From the IMG/VR virus record IMGVR_UViG_3300037963_005014, positions 1 through 22,108 of that record: a DNA stretch of 22,108 nucleotides, one strand, 5' to 3'. The notes beneath the pieces are model-generated. The model was not told the DNA's origin. It did no database searches and saw only the letters and a list, made by a program, of their open reading frames with translations. Numbering within the stretch: the first letter of the stretch is position 1; every line of letters begins with the position of its first letter. Shown one piece after another: positions 1 through 6,738 of this stretch. This stretch comes from a virus. Both the position numbers and the translations under genes were made by a program.

Positions 1-359
1 TCGTCTGGCTTGAACCCGATGATGGTAGCCGCCTCTTCTTTAAACCTTGGTATCATTGAGGCTGGGTTCCTTGTTATCTGTCCGCTTTCCAAGAAGTACT
101 TAAAGAAAGACTTCAAGCAAGTAAGGATGGCGTTCAGAGTGTTGCCTTTAACCGGCACTCCCTTGTTGCTCCTCTTGCATGAAACAAGAAACGAGTGGAG
201 AGTACTATGGTCTAGCGGGTTCTGCTTTGTGGTGAAGCAGTGTCTGGAAAACTTGCTTAGGTAGTTCTCATAAACAAGTATTGTATTGTCAGAAGCCCCC
301 AGCTTTTTCCAGCCGATGTACTCCTTTATCATTTGTGGTAGCGTTTTTGTTTTCTTCAT
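1..359 (-). CDS. int: Tyrosine recombinase (phage integrase), N-terminal part, truncated by window edge
   Basis: Reading the minus strand from the ATG at 357-359 gives an open frame of 119 codons running off the left edge. It shows the SAM-like core-binding domain typical of tyrosine recombinases: an N-terminal helix (YIGWKKLGASDNTILVYENY), then an SFLVSC helix, then a third helix with KSFFKYFLESGQITRNP, matching the family pattern of a '...FFKFL...G.I..NP' ending. The catalytic C-terminal domain with the R-H-R-Y residues lies outside the window, so activity cannot be judged. The family integrates and excises phage DNA by site-specific strand exchange; a Xer-like resolvase is the alternative. 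The ATG lies 4 bases downstream of a copy of the 17-bp palindrome, so its expression is probably controlled through that site. It directly follows the HTH gene at 371-688. Confidence 0.85.
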   Translation of the reverse strand, partial: MKKTKTLPQMIKEYIGWKKLGASDNTILVYENYLSKFSRHCFTTKQNPLDHSTLHSFLVSCKRSNKGVPVKGNTLNAILTCLKSFFKYFLESGQITRNPASMIPRFKEEAATIIGFKPD

Positions 360-363
360 AGCT

Positions 364-380
364 TATACTGTCACAGTTTA
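364..380. promoter_or_regulatory. 17-bp palindromic operator-like site, copy 1
   Basis: Reads TATACTGTCACAGTTTA, with one mismatch between the arms. It overlaps the TGA stop (371-373) of the upstream HTH gene and ends 4 bases before the integrase ATG. A 23-bp stretch including it (357-379) is identical to 2203-2225 in front of dnaB. Confidence 0.75.
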
Positions 381-688
381 AATAAGGATAACAGATAGTC
401 TCTGTTGATTGCTCCTTTAACGTGGGCCATTGCTGGGCCTCTCATTAAATACTTTCTGGTTTTAGCTTGGTTGACTAGGTCAACTCCGCAGGCGTCTGCA
501 AACGCAGCGGCTTCAGAAACTTGGATGCCTCCCCAAGTTTTCATCTTGCTGATTTGCCCTATGCGTTTAACTGCAATGCCTGACCGTTCCGATATCTGCT
601 TATTTGTTAGCGCGGCCCGCCCGTCACGCGCTAGTACGCGCACTAAGTTCGGGGGAAGCTTGTCTATTTTTTTAAGCAGGGATGACAC
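371..688 (-). CDS. Small HTH (XRE/Cro-like) DNA-binding protein
   Basis: A 105-residue protein. Residues about 25-75 read as a helix-turn-helix region: TNKQISERSGIAVKRIGQIS, then a 'W-G-G-I-x-V-S-E-A-A-A-F-A-D-A-C-G-V-D' stretch typical of XRE/Cro-like regulators. The C-terminus is basic. It is read immediately after the excisionase-like gene (1-base gap) and is followed by the integrase, so the three form a likely lysogeny/excision cassette. I infer a transcriptional regulator or recombination-directionality role. It is one of several candidates for the protein that binds the dispersed 17-bp palindrome, but nothing in the sequence proves this. Its TGA stop lies inside one of those palindromes. 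Confidence 0.7.
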   Translation of the reverse strand: MSSLLKKIDKLPPNLVRVLARDGRAALTNKQISERSGIAVKRIGQISKMKTWGGIQVSEAAAFADACGVDLVNQAKTRKYLMRGPAMAHVKGAINRDYLLSLFKL

Positions 689-689
689 A

Positions 690-911
690 TTAGGATTCCT
701 GTTTGTTTTCCTTACCTACGTAATCTCTCACGCGAAAGTTAGGGTTCTTGTCTAAGAAATCCGTCAGCCAAGATAACTTGAATCGGTGTGATCCTTTGCA
801 TCCCGCTGCTTTCTTTAGCGCAGATATATACGTGCGGCTAACCCCAAGCTTTTTTGCAGCTTGAGCCGTGTCAACGAGGTATGTCTCCTCAGATACTTGT
901 GTAACTTCCAT
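690..911 (-). CDS. Small HTH protein, excisionase/MerR-like
   Basis: The frame is open from 995, but the ATG at 909-911 is preferred because it yields a compact 73-residue protein and overlaps the end of dnaB by only 23 bases. Residues about 12-35 (DTAQAAKKLGVSRTYISALK) form a helix-turn-helix like that of excisionases and DNA-binding domains that read a 'xxAAxxLGVSRxxI' motif. The C-terminal half is charged. Its place between dnaB and the XRE-like gene, two genes upstream of the integrase, fits a recombination-directionality factor (Xis), but this is inference; it could equally be a small transcriptional regulator. Confidence 0.65.
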   Translation of the reverse strand: MEVTQVSEETYLVDTAQAAKKLGVSRTYISALKKAAGCKGSHRFKLSWLTDFLDKNPNFRVRDYVGKENKQES

Positions 912-2205
912 TCTCAAATCTTGTATGGTTTTTAAAGAACACCAGAGGAATCTTGCATCCGCTTTCTCCCTCTCTGTTCTTATCAATACTAACAAATACT
1001 GGCAGCCCCGGCCCTATCGGGGGGACATTAGGGTCGCGCCAAATAAACAAAACAATATCAGCGTCCTGTTCAATGGCCCCGGAATCACGAAGGTCAGATA
1101 GCTTGGGAGGTCTGGAGTCCTTGTCCACTTGCCGTGACAACTGACTCAGCACAATGACAGGAACCTTCAACTCTTTTGCTATTGCTTTAAGGCCGTTGCT
1201 AATCTCAGCAACCTCGTCATTGCGCGAACCCTTGTCCCTTGTTGAACGTATTAACTGTAGGTAGTCAATGAACAAAGCCTTAATGCCGTGCTGCTGCTTC
1301 ATCCTACGTGCCGCCGCCGAGATTTGTTGGACTGACAATGCACTCCTGTCATCTATAAATATGGGAGCGTTTGCAATAGCAGAAGCTGCCGTAGCCATAG
1401 CCCCCATGTTAGCAGCCACCTCATCCCTGCCTACCTTGGCTTGTGTATGTATGAGTCTGGCTATTAATGACTCCGCTGACATCTCCAAGCTGAAGATACC
1501 CACTGACTCATTGTTATCCACGGCCATGTTCCTTGCCATGCACAAAGCCAAACTTGTTTTGCCCATGCTTGGGCGAGCAGCAAGTATGGTTACACTGGCT
1601 GGCTGAAGTCCCATTGTCTTCTCATCTATGTCAGCATAGCCGCAGCTAATCCCACGCAATGAGCTTGGGTCAAGCAGGCCAGCCTCAACCTTTGCTATGT
1701 ACTCAGCAACCATGTCTGTATTGCTGCGCTCACCAGAGCCAGCGTTGTCCTGCGCTATCTGTAGGATATCTCTTTGCACACAGTCCAACGCCTGCGATGC
1801 GTCAGGGGAATGATACCCCTCTTTAACAGCTTGATGGCCTGACTCAATAAGCTTCCGCTTAATCCAGTAGTCACGTAATTCTTTAGCGTAGTATGGCCAG
1901 TTGCTTGGGACGCTCATCTTGTCAGAGAGTCCGCTTACATATTGTGGGCCTCCCACATCATCTAATGAGTCCTCCTTTTTAAGGACGTTTATAAGAGTAA
2001 GCAGATCAATGTTCTGCCTATCATCTTGCAACTTCATAATTGCATTGAACACTATTTGGTTTTTGATGTCATAGAAATATCCACGGCAAGCGGGATGCTC
2101 CGAGACAAAACCACTTAGTGCTTCCTTTGGGTCTTCAACTAGGCAACCCAGAAGCCCTTCCTCCATATCCGCATTGTGAGGCGGCACTCTTAACTCTTTC
2201 TCCAT
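889..2205 (-). CDS. dnaB: Replicative DNA helicase, DnaB family
   Basis: A 438-residue protein, close to the usual length of DnaB helicases. The N-terminal DnaB-N domain (about 5-110) begins with the typical 'P-x-x-x-x-x-E-x-x-L-L-G' stretch. The RecA-like C-terminal domain has a Walker A motif, ARPSMGKT, at about 210-217, the conserved GIFSLEMS at about 237-244, Walker B LFIDYLQL at about 311-318, and LSQLSR followed by a LSDLRDSGAIEQDAD motif at about 369-383. It unwinds DNA at the replication fork as a hexamer. A palindrome copy (2210-2226) lies 4 bases before the ATG, where a ribosome-binding site would be expected; no clear Shine-Dalgarno is visible. No primase is seen in the window. Confidence 0.95.
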   Translation of the reverse strand: MEKELRVPPHNADMEEGLLGCLVEDPKEALSGFVSEHPACRGYFYDIKNQIVFNAIMKLQDDRQNIDLLTLINVLKKEDSLDDVGGPQYVSGLSDKMSVPSNWPYYAKELRDYWIKRKLIESGHQAVKEGYHSPDASQALDCVQRDILQIAQDNAGSGERSNTDMVAEYIAKVEAGLLDPSSLRGISCGYADIDEKTMGLQPASVTILAARPSMGKTSLALCMARNMAVDNNESVGIFSLEMSAESLIARLIHTQAKVGRDEVAANMGAMATAASAIANAPIFIDDRSALSVQQISAAARRMKQQHGIKALFIDYLQLIRSTRDKGSRNDEVAEISNGLKAIAKELKVPVIVLSQLSRQVDKDSRPPKLSDLRDSGAIEQDADIVLFIWRDPNVPPIGPGLPVFVSIDKNREGESGCKIPLVFFKNHTRFENGSYTSI

Positions 2206-2209
2206 AGCT

Positions 2210-2226
2210 TATACTGTCACAGTTTT
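2210..2226. promoter_or_regulatory. 17-bp palindromic operator-like site, copy 2
   Basis: Reads TATACTGTCACAGTTTT, with two arm mismatches. It overlaps the TGA stop (2217-2219) of the upstream nuclease gene and sits 4 bases before the dnaB ATG, in the same arrangement and almost the same sequence as copy 1 before the integrase. Confidence 0.72.
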
Positions 2227-2573
2227 TGGAACTCTTCTGGCAGTTCTCTCACCAACTTAAAAAAATCTTCCAGCGACATGGCAACAAGCCACGGCGCATG
2301 GTTCTTTCTAAACGCAAACACTGGTATCTGTTCTTCTTTCGCGTCACGTTTAGCTTGGGCATACCCATCACGTGTAGCCCCCCTTTCACGGTGCTTCACC
2401 TCAAAGTGAAACTTGTTAAGTGAATCACATCTTACGTCAGGGGCTGCTCCTCCATCTGCTCCGATGGCAGAGTGTTGGCATCCGCGAATAGCATCCTTGT
2501 AGCCAGCCTCTCTTAGTTCATCGCGAAACGCACGTTCCGCTACCGCGCCCTTACGCCTGCTGTTTATTGGCAT
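2217..2573 (-). CDS. PD-(D/E)XK endonuclease, Holliday-junction resolvase-like
   Basis: A 118-residue protein. It opens with SRRKGAVAERAFRDELREAGY, which resembles the N-terminal helix of small resolvase-like nucleases (basic residues plus a Glu). This is followed by AAPDVRCD (about 43-50) and FHFEVKHRE (about 55-63), giving the PD...ExK catalytic core. I infer cleavage of branched DNA during phage recombination or replication (RecU/Hjc-type role); other small PD-(D/E)XK nucleases are possible. It sits between dnaB and two further nuclease-like genes and overlaps the next upstream gene by 23 bases. Confidence 0.7.
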   Translation of the reverse strand: MPINSRRKGAVAERAFRDELREAGYKDAIRGCQHSAIGADGGAAPDVRCDSLNKFHFEVKHRERGATRDGYAQAKRDAKEEQIPVFAFRKNHAPWLVAMSLEDFFKLVRELPEEFQKL

Positions 2574-3042
2574 AGATTGTTTCCCAGCTTATGTTGGGGT
2601 TGTGTTTGTCTATGACGTAGAATGTTTCCACAACGTCAGAGTAGCGACTGTCTTTCTTCTCTTCAGCCCACCAGCTTTTCTCTGTCTTCTGTACATCTAT
2701 TACTATCATGCACTTAAAGTCAGCCGAAGGTATGATGTAGTAGCACGGCTTGGCCCCTTTCCTTTTATCAAAAGAGTTCTTGTTGCAGATTATAATTACT
2801 TGGTAAGGCCAATCATGTGGCCCGCTAAATACTTGGCGAGTCTGTTTAACCTCACAGCGTTGGACTAAAAAGAAATCACCAGAGTCCGTCATGTTTAGAC
2901 GATCCCTCTGGTTAGTGGCAATGTGAGTGGGCGGTATCTGCACCGTATGCCCACGTGACAAAAGGTAATTAACTAACCGCTGAACAGTTGGAATGCTTTC
3001 AGCAATATGCTTCTTATACTTTTGCCAGTCTTGCTCATTCAT
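2551..3042 (-). CDS. Putative PD-(D/E)XK-type nuclease
   Basis: A 163-residue protein with a plausible nuclease core: a conserved-looking 'SGDFFLVQRCEVKQTRQ' stretch at about 54-70, in which an Asp and a following E-V-K could be the catalytic D...ExK. Strands with aromatic and hydrophobic residues follow (YQVIIICN, CYYIIPSADFKCMIVIDV). I do not recognise the exact family. It overlaps the DUF2800-like gene by 4 bases and the resolvase-like gene by 23 bases, so the three are translationally linked. The role is inferred as DNA processing; the assignment rests on one motif and position. Confidence 0.5.
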   Translation of the reverse strand: MNEQDWQKYKKHIAESIPTVQRLVNYLLSRGHTVQIPPTHIATNQRDRLNMTDSGDFFLVQRCEVKQTRQVFSGPHDWPYQVIIICNKNSFDKRKGAKPCYYIIPSADFKCMIVIDVQKTEKSWWAEEKKDSRYSDVVETFYVIDKHNPNISWETIYANKQQA

Positions 3043-4151
3043 TTCTTCTTAGCTTTAAGTGATGGCTTTGCGTTTGCGCTATTGATTACAGCGTGAAAAT
3101 TGTCACGCACCCACTGCTTTGGTTCTTTTACTTTAAGATGTTTAGCTGCCAGCTTTTCTAATGCACTGGTAGATATAGAAGCCTTTGAATAAAACTCATC
3201 AGCAGGAATGCCTAGTTCAACAGCCAACTTAAACGCCACTTTAGTTGAAGACACTGAGTTGATTTCTCTTCCGCGAGCCATATACCATCCATCAACATTG
3301 TCGTCATTGGCTATTAACTTTTTAGCTTGTTCAGCTAAATCCTCATAGACTTTAGTGGCTGCATCTTTAGCTTCACGTGCCACTGACAAGTAATGCCCAC
3401 GTTCCTTCTCTGACATTTCAGAAAAGTTTTTGTCAGGTATATCTTGGTAAGCGTAAATCTTGTGCTGCAATGCCGGGCATAAGGACTTAGCCTTGCACCA
3501 CTGGCAGGCTTTGTCTCCCGGCTCAAGCCATCCATCACCGGACAAGGCAAGCAGGACTGCATCACGTATATCTTTCTCTGCTTTTATTAACTCTTCTTCA
3601 CTGAATGTATGACAGAGAACGTGATCATAAATAGATTCGGGTTGGGCAAAGCAGTACCTTACCTCCTTCATGCCTTGGTCTCTCCACTTCTGCCACCACA
3701 AAACAGATTCAGCTTTTGCCTGCCAGTTATTAATGACAGTGTCCTGACCTCTGCCTGTCTTGTAGTTACAGACCACACCGTTGCCAGTGTTCAAGCACCT
3801 CGCGGCTATGTCCAGTTTGCCTGACCATATGCGGTTGCCGTTGTGGCTGTACCAATATCTGATCTCTCTCTCAATATCATGGCAGTCATGGAACAGCAGC
3901 TTATCATACTCTTCCAGTTCAGAGACAACATCCAACTCTTCACTGGTCAAGTCCAACCGACTGACGCTGCCGTCCATGACGCCATGTATCCTTGTGCCTC
4001 GTGCAGCCCAAGGTGATTCCGGTTGAGGGGGGGATTGCTGCTCCAGCTTTAAAGAGCCGGGGCAATACACCACACGACTGATGCCGCTTGCACTTGGCAA
4101 GCCGCCCCTCTCATCCTGAGATTGTGATTCTAGTGTGCTAGGATTTGGCAC
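3039..4151 (-). CDS. DUF2800 / Cas4-RecB-like PD-(D/E)XK exonuclease
   Basis: A 370-residue protein with GTG start (4149-4151). It opens with LPSASGISRVVYCPGS (about 18-33) and AARGTRIHGVMDG (about 49-61), typical of the DUF2800/Cas4/AddB nuclease superfamily. A GKLDIAA segment (about 115-121) supplies one acidic residue, and VVCNYKTGRG carries the lysine. The usual Asp of 'DxK' is Asn here (N-Y-K). A C-terminal CQWCKAKSLC cluster (about 216-225), with the early Cys, resembles the Fe-S/zinc cysteines of Cas4-like nucleases. The family acts as DNA exonucleases paired with ssDNA-annealing proteins, which fits the neighbouring upstream gene. The C-terminus (270-370) is lysine-rich. Activity is uncertain because of the Asn. 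Confidence 0.8.
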   Translation of the reverse strand: MPNPSTLESQSQDERGGLPSASGISRVVYCPGSLKLEQQSPPQPESPWAARGTRIHGVMDGSVSRLDLTSEELDVVSELEEYDKLLFHDCHDIEREIRYWYSHNGNRIWSGKLDIAARCLNTGNGVVCNYKTGRGQDTVINNWQAKAESVLWWQKWRDQGMKEVRYCFAQPESIYDHVLCHTFSEEELIKAEKDIRDAVLLALSGDGWLEPGDKACQWCKAKSLCPALQHKIYAYQDIPDKNFSEMSEKERGHYLSVAREAKDAATKVYEDLAEQAKKLIANDDNVDGWYMARGREINSVSSTKVAFKLAVELGIPADEFYSKASISTSALEKLAAKHLKVKEPKQWVRDNFHAVINSANAKPSLKAKKK

Positions 4152-4716
4152 TGTGTGCTACAGCTAAGGCTAGAAACTTAGCCGGGTACTGGATTATGCT
4201 TTTTGCATATGAATCCTTAACGTCCCGATAGGTTTGATCACTCTTGATCTCCTCCCGTGAGAGAAGAAATTCATTCACTGATTTCTCATTGTCACCAACT
4301 ACCTCCTCAAGAAGTTGAGCCTTGGTTTTTTTAGCCGGTGAATCAGCAGGCTTTGCTTGGGTCATTTGACTACCGGACTCATTACGAGTAGCTGCGATTT
4401 CCATCTCCTCAAGTGAGGGACGTTGAGCGTCCTTGTCTTGATACTTTGAGTTGGCGATTGCTCTGCCTATTGCAGATGTTTCTGAAGTCTCTACCCAGTT
4501 GGTAGTGGTTGCCCCTCGGTCTTTCTGTTTCCAGTCCATCGCGAAGCCCGTGCTAATGACATCTCCATTCTCATGTAGTTCGGCCTTGAAGCAGACCATT
4601 GTGAAGTCATCACTGTGCCAGTGGATGTCCGTGTGTACGGTGACGTTGGGGTTTGTAGCGTGAAGCCTTTTAAGTCTGGCCTCAACTGTTTCATATTTAC
4701 TTGGATCGTAACGCAT
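4138..4716 (-). CDS. ERF/ssDNA-annealing-like recombination protein (tentative)
   Basis: A 192-residue protein. The N-terminal half has alternating strands (VTVHTDIHW, FTMVCFKAEL, VISTGFAMDW), then TTNWVETSETSAIGRAIANS (about 72-91), a motif shared by many phage recombination or ssDNA-binding proteins where 'ETSAIGRAL' precedes a helix. The C-terminal half is charged and probably flexible. It overlaps the exonuclease-like gene by 14 bases, and exonuclease plus annealing protein is a classic phage recombination pair; this context supports the call. I cannot tell ERF from related ssDNA-binding families by eye. No Shine-Dalgarno precedes the ATG (4714-4716). Confidence 0.5.
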   Translation of the reverse strand: MRYDPSKYETVEARLKRLHATNPNVTVHTDIHWHSDDFTMVCFKAELHENGDVISTGFAMDWKQKDRGATTTNWVETSETSAIGRAIANSKYQDKDAQRPSLEEMEIAATRNESGSQMTQAKPADSPAKKTKAQLLEEVVGDNEKSVNEFLLSREEIKSDQTYRDVKDSYAKSIIQYPAKFLALAVAHSAKS

Positions 4717-4783
4717 TATTTAAGCAGGGGTAGGGTAATTAAATTGTTTTATGTACGCAACAAATAAATGCAATAGCCAAATA

Positions 4784-5074
4784 TTAATTACCTTTATCTT
4801 GAATTTCATGCTTATACTCAAACCTTGAGGTGATAAGTAGCTTGGGTTTTAGTACTTGTTCATAAGCTTCAATGAGCTTATCCAAGCAGCCTTGGTCTGA
4901 AGCTTCACGTGCTAGGTACAACAGCTTCAGCTTTGGTAAGGAAGAAGTTTTAATCACTGCTTTATTATTCTGAACCAGTTCAATGTTCTTCTCTGCCTCT
5001 GCCTTCATAAACCGCTTGGCGGCATTCATGTTGGCTATGCTCTTCATCCGCTGCCTTTTGTACTCCTTCTTCAT
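4784..5074 (-). CDS. Hypothetical basic helical protein
   Basis: A 96-residue protein with no family I recognise. The N-terminus is very basic (KKEYKRQRMK), followed by alanine- and glutamate-rich helices and a 'KLLYLAREASDQGCLDKLIEAYEQVLKPKLL' region that looks like a helical hairpin. It overlaps the end of the RlpA-like gene by 4 bases (ATGA-type coupling), so both are probably translated from one mRNA. Confidence 0.65.
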   Translation of the reverse strand: MKKEYKRQRMKSIANMNAAKRFMKAEAEKNIELVQNNKAVIKTSSLPKLKLLYLAREASDQGCLDKLIEAYEQVLKPKLLITSRFEYKHEIQDKGN

Positions 5075-5463
5075 TTACTCTTAGGTATAGATATGATTTC
5101 AACTTTGACTCCTTTCAGAAGGCCAGCATCTGGATGGGCAAGCTTACTGAAAGCTGCCTTTGTTAAATCAATCTGCCTGTCAGGATGCCGCCGTTGGCAA
5201 GGGCCGCGATCATTCACTCTGCAAATGACATACTTATTACCAAGAGTGACACGAACCTTAGTCCCTAAAGGTATGCCCGCAGGCATGGCACAAGTCATAG
5301 CCTTGTCATCTAACGGTTCCCCGGATGCTGTTAGCTTGCCGACAAGCCCGTCTGTTTTACCACCGTACCAAGAGGCAGTGGTTGTTATTGGTTTGAACTT
5401 GGGTTGTGCTATCACATAGTACATCACAACGGAACACAGTATTATTGTAGTTATTATTTTCAT
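5071..5463 (-). CDS. RlpA-like double-psi beta-barrel protein
   Basis: A 130-residue protein. Residues 3-20 (IITTIILCSVVMYYVIAQ) form a signal peptide or N-terminal anchor; no lipobox Cys is evident at the end of it. The rest is an RlpA-like DPBB domain: TASWYGGKTDG (about 29-39), LTASGEPLDD (about 44-53), AGIPLGTKVRVT (about 62-73), VICRVNDRGPC (about 78-88, containing the conserved DRGP) and RQIDLTKAAFSKL. RlpA proteins bind or cleave peptidoglycan strands lacking stem peptides in the periplasm. A phage copy among early genes could act in lysis, superinfection control or host envelope change; which one is inference. A hairpin-rich leader lies directly upstream. Confidence 0.82.
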   Translation of the reverse strand: MKIITTIILCSVVMYYVIAQPKFKPITTTASWYGGKTDGLVGKLTASGEPLDDKAMTCAMPAGIPLGTKVRVTLGNKYVICRVNDRGPCQRRHPDRQIDLTKAAFSKLAHPDAGLLKGVKVEIISIPKSK

Positions 5464-5492
5464 TAGTAGTTTTGTTTGTGGTTAAAAGAAAA

Positions 5493-5624
5493 CCAGCCAC
5501 GAACCATTGGTTATGAGGTCTAGGTTCGTGACTGGTAAGCCCCGCAGTGGAGTGATCCCCACTTAAAGGGCGATTAGCTATGGAGTGCTAATAGCTACTG
5601 GAAAACGCTACATAAACCAGCAGC
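5493..5624 (-). ncRNA. Candidate structured RNA / mRNA leader with four consecutive hairpins
   Basis: Four inverted repeats follow one another: 5493-5505 with 5523-5535 (12 of 13 pair), 5546-5550 with 5559-5563, 5573-5578 with 5587-5592, and 5594-5601 with 5617-5624 (7 of 8 pair). They fill the gap between a small gene (5673-5846) and the RlpA-like gene. The minus strand is favoured because its neighbours are on that strand, and a possible TTGACT -35 (5654-5659) lies just upstream. It may be a structured leader of rlpA or a free small RNA; I do not recognise a known family. Confidence 0.4.
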
Positions 5625-5672
5625 GCGACCAAGCTATCAACACGCCAAGGCACAGTCAAGTAATGGTAATTT

Positions 5673-5846
5673 CTATTTATCTTTCTCTTTTGTTTTACTG
5701 TAGTTGAATCCTTTCGGCGCAGCATCCAAGCCGCGCTTCTTCAAGAACTTCTTAAAGCCATCGTCCACTGCCTTTGCCATGCCAACATAGGCATCGTCAG
5801 GCACGAAGTCAGACTGCTCATACTGGTTAGTATCATTCCTATTCAT
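5673..5846 (-). CDS. Small hypothetical protein
   Basis: A 57-residue frame read from the ATG at 5844-5846 (an in-frame ATG two codons upstream at 5850-5852 is an alternative) to the TAG at 5673-5675. The protein has an acidic N-terminus (NDTNQYEQSDFVPDDAY) and a lysine-rich C-terminus (DGFKKFLKKRGLDAAPKGF and KTKEKDK), which reads as plausible coding sequence. Its start overlaps the end of the 5839-6093 gene by 8 bases, the usual spacing in this operon. The function is unknown. Confidence 0.6.
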   Translation of the reverse strand: MNRNDTNQYEQSDFVPDDAYVGMAKAVDDGFKKFLKKRGLDAAPKGFNYSKTKEKDK

Positions 5847-6093
5847 TCTCATTTTTATTAACGAACTTTATTGTGATTGTTTTCTTTTCCTTTTCTTTAA
5901 TTGGCCACTCACCATCAAACTCAAAAGCCCCAAGCTCTTCATAAGTTTTGTCCCGTAGTTGGCGAAGGTAGGTCACTGTACCGGGGCATCCCGCGATACA
6001 ATCCATGTCCTTAATATCTAGTATTGCTTTACGTTTAGTCCCCTCAAATGTAGTTGAGAGTTTTACGTGAGTTGCATGGCGTGGCTTCTTCAT
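5839..6093 (-). CDS. Hypothetical protein
   Basis: An 84-residue protein of no family I recognise. It looks like a small beta-rich fold (HVKLSTTFEGTKRKAILDI; TVTYLRQL; KTITIKFV) with two cysteines in a 'DMDCIAGCPG' turn. A palindrome copy lies 18 bases before its ATG (6091-6093), inside the 3' end of the upstream HTH gene, so this gene probably starts a regulated unit. The stop overlaps the start of the next small gene. Confidence 0.62.
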   Translation of the reverse strand: MKKPRHATHVKLSTTFEGTKRKAILDIKDMDCIAGCPGTVTYLRQLRDKTYEELGAFEFDGEWPIKEKEKKTITIKFVNKNENE

Positions 6094-6545
6094 TAGAACA
6101 GTTCCTCTTCCTTTACTGTGACAGTATTAATGTTTTGTTCAGCTATCTGATCCAACACATTCACCATTGCGTGAGTCCAATAAGGATGAGACCTAGCCTC
6201 GGCACTCATTATAGCTGCCTTGATATCCCTGCTGCTTAACAAGCTATCACGCTCCCGCCTTGACAGTTTAATTACGTATTCTTCTGGCATTTTTTTAAAT
6301 GAACCTTTCGGCCTTCCTCTTTTCTTGCGCTCACCTTTCTTTAGGTATCTTTCAGCCCTGCATTTCAAGACGCTTATGTTTTGTTTGGTGCATCCCATTT
6401 CATCAGCGATCTCTTGAAGGGTGCGTCCGTTTGCTTTCTTTAGAAGCACGATCTTCTCTTTCTCATTTATGATCTTATCAGAGTACCCTTTGCAAATCTC
6501 TCTGATTTTATCATATCGGTTTAACGTAGTGTATTTAGGTTCCAT
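6093..6545 (-). CDS. HTH protein resembling sigma-70 region 4
   Basis: A 150-residue protein. Residues about 28-70 (NEKEKIVLLKKANGRTLQEIADEMGCTKQNISVLKCRAERYLKKG) read as a sigma-region-4-like helix-turn-helix: 'R-T-L-Q-E-I-A-D-E-M-G-C-T-x-Q-x-I-S-x-L-x-x-R-A-x-x-x-L'. It is followed by an AT-hook-like basic segment KKRGRPKGSFKK (about 74-85). No region 2 is present, so it is not a complete sigma factor; it may be a DNA-binding regulator or an RNA-polymerase-appropriating factor. The last codons contain a palindrome copy that belongs to the next gene. It overlaps the upstream small gene by 11 bases. Confidence 0.68.
   Translation of the reverse strand: MEPKYTTLNRYDKIREICKGYSDKIINEKEKIVLLKKANGRTLQEIADEMGCTKQNISVLKCRAERYLKKGERKKRGRPKGSFKKMPEEYVIKLSRRERDSLLSSRDIKAAIMSAEARSHPYWTHAMVNVLDQIAEQNINTVTVKEEELF
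6112..6128. promoter_or_regulatory. 17-bp palindromic operator-like site, copy 3
   Basis: Reads TTTACTGTGACAGTATT. It lies inside the 3' end of the HTH gene (6093-6545) and 18 bases before the ATG of the next gene (5839-6093). Confidence 0.7.
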
Positions 6546-6738
6546 ATTTGTCTATTAGTTTTTGAACTGCGCGAGCGCAACTTTTCTTATGTATCGGCTC
6601 AACGTAGTATCCTTGATCTCTCAGTGTCCTGACAACGCATTGCGTTGCCTCCAGTATTCTTTTAGCGGAGTGGTCTTTAGTTCCAACCGCTAAACTTTGC
6701 GCTACAACTTTATATATCCCTGCTCTCCCTATCCTCAT
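6535..6738 (-). CDS. Small hypothetical protein
   Basis: A 67-residue basic protein of unknown function (GRAGIYKVVAQSLAVGTK at the start, then helices with CVVRTLRDQGYYVEP and a KKSCARAVQKLIDKYG tail). It overlaps the GIY-YIG-like gene by 29 bases and the HTH gene by 11 bases, indicating a single operon. Codon use and overlaps support it being real. Confidence 0.58.
   Translation of the reverse strand: MRIGRAGIYKVVAQSLAVGTKDHSAKRILEATQCVVRTLRDQGYYVEPIHKKSCARAVQKLIDKYGT

Noticed and set aside
405-755. Plus-strand open frames opposite the minus-strand genes across 0-15 kb
   Set aside because: They are antisense shadows of well-supported genes, without ribosome sites or protein-like composition.
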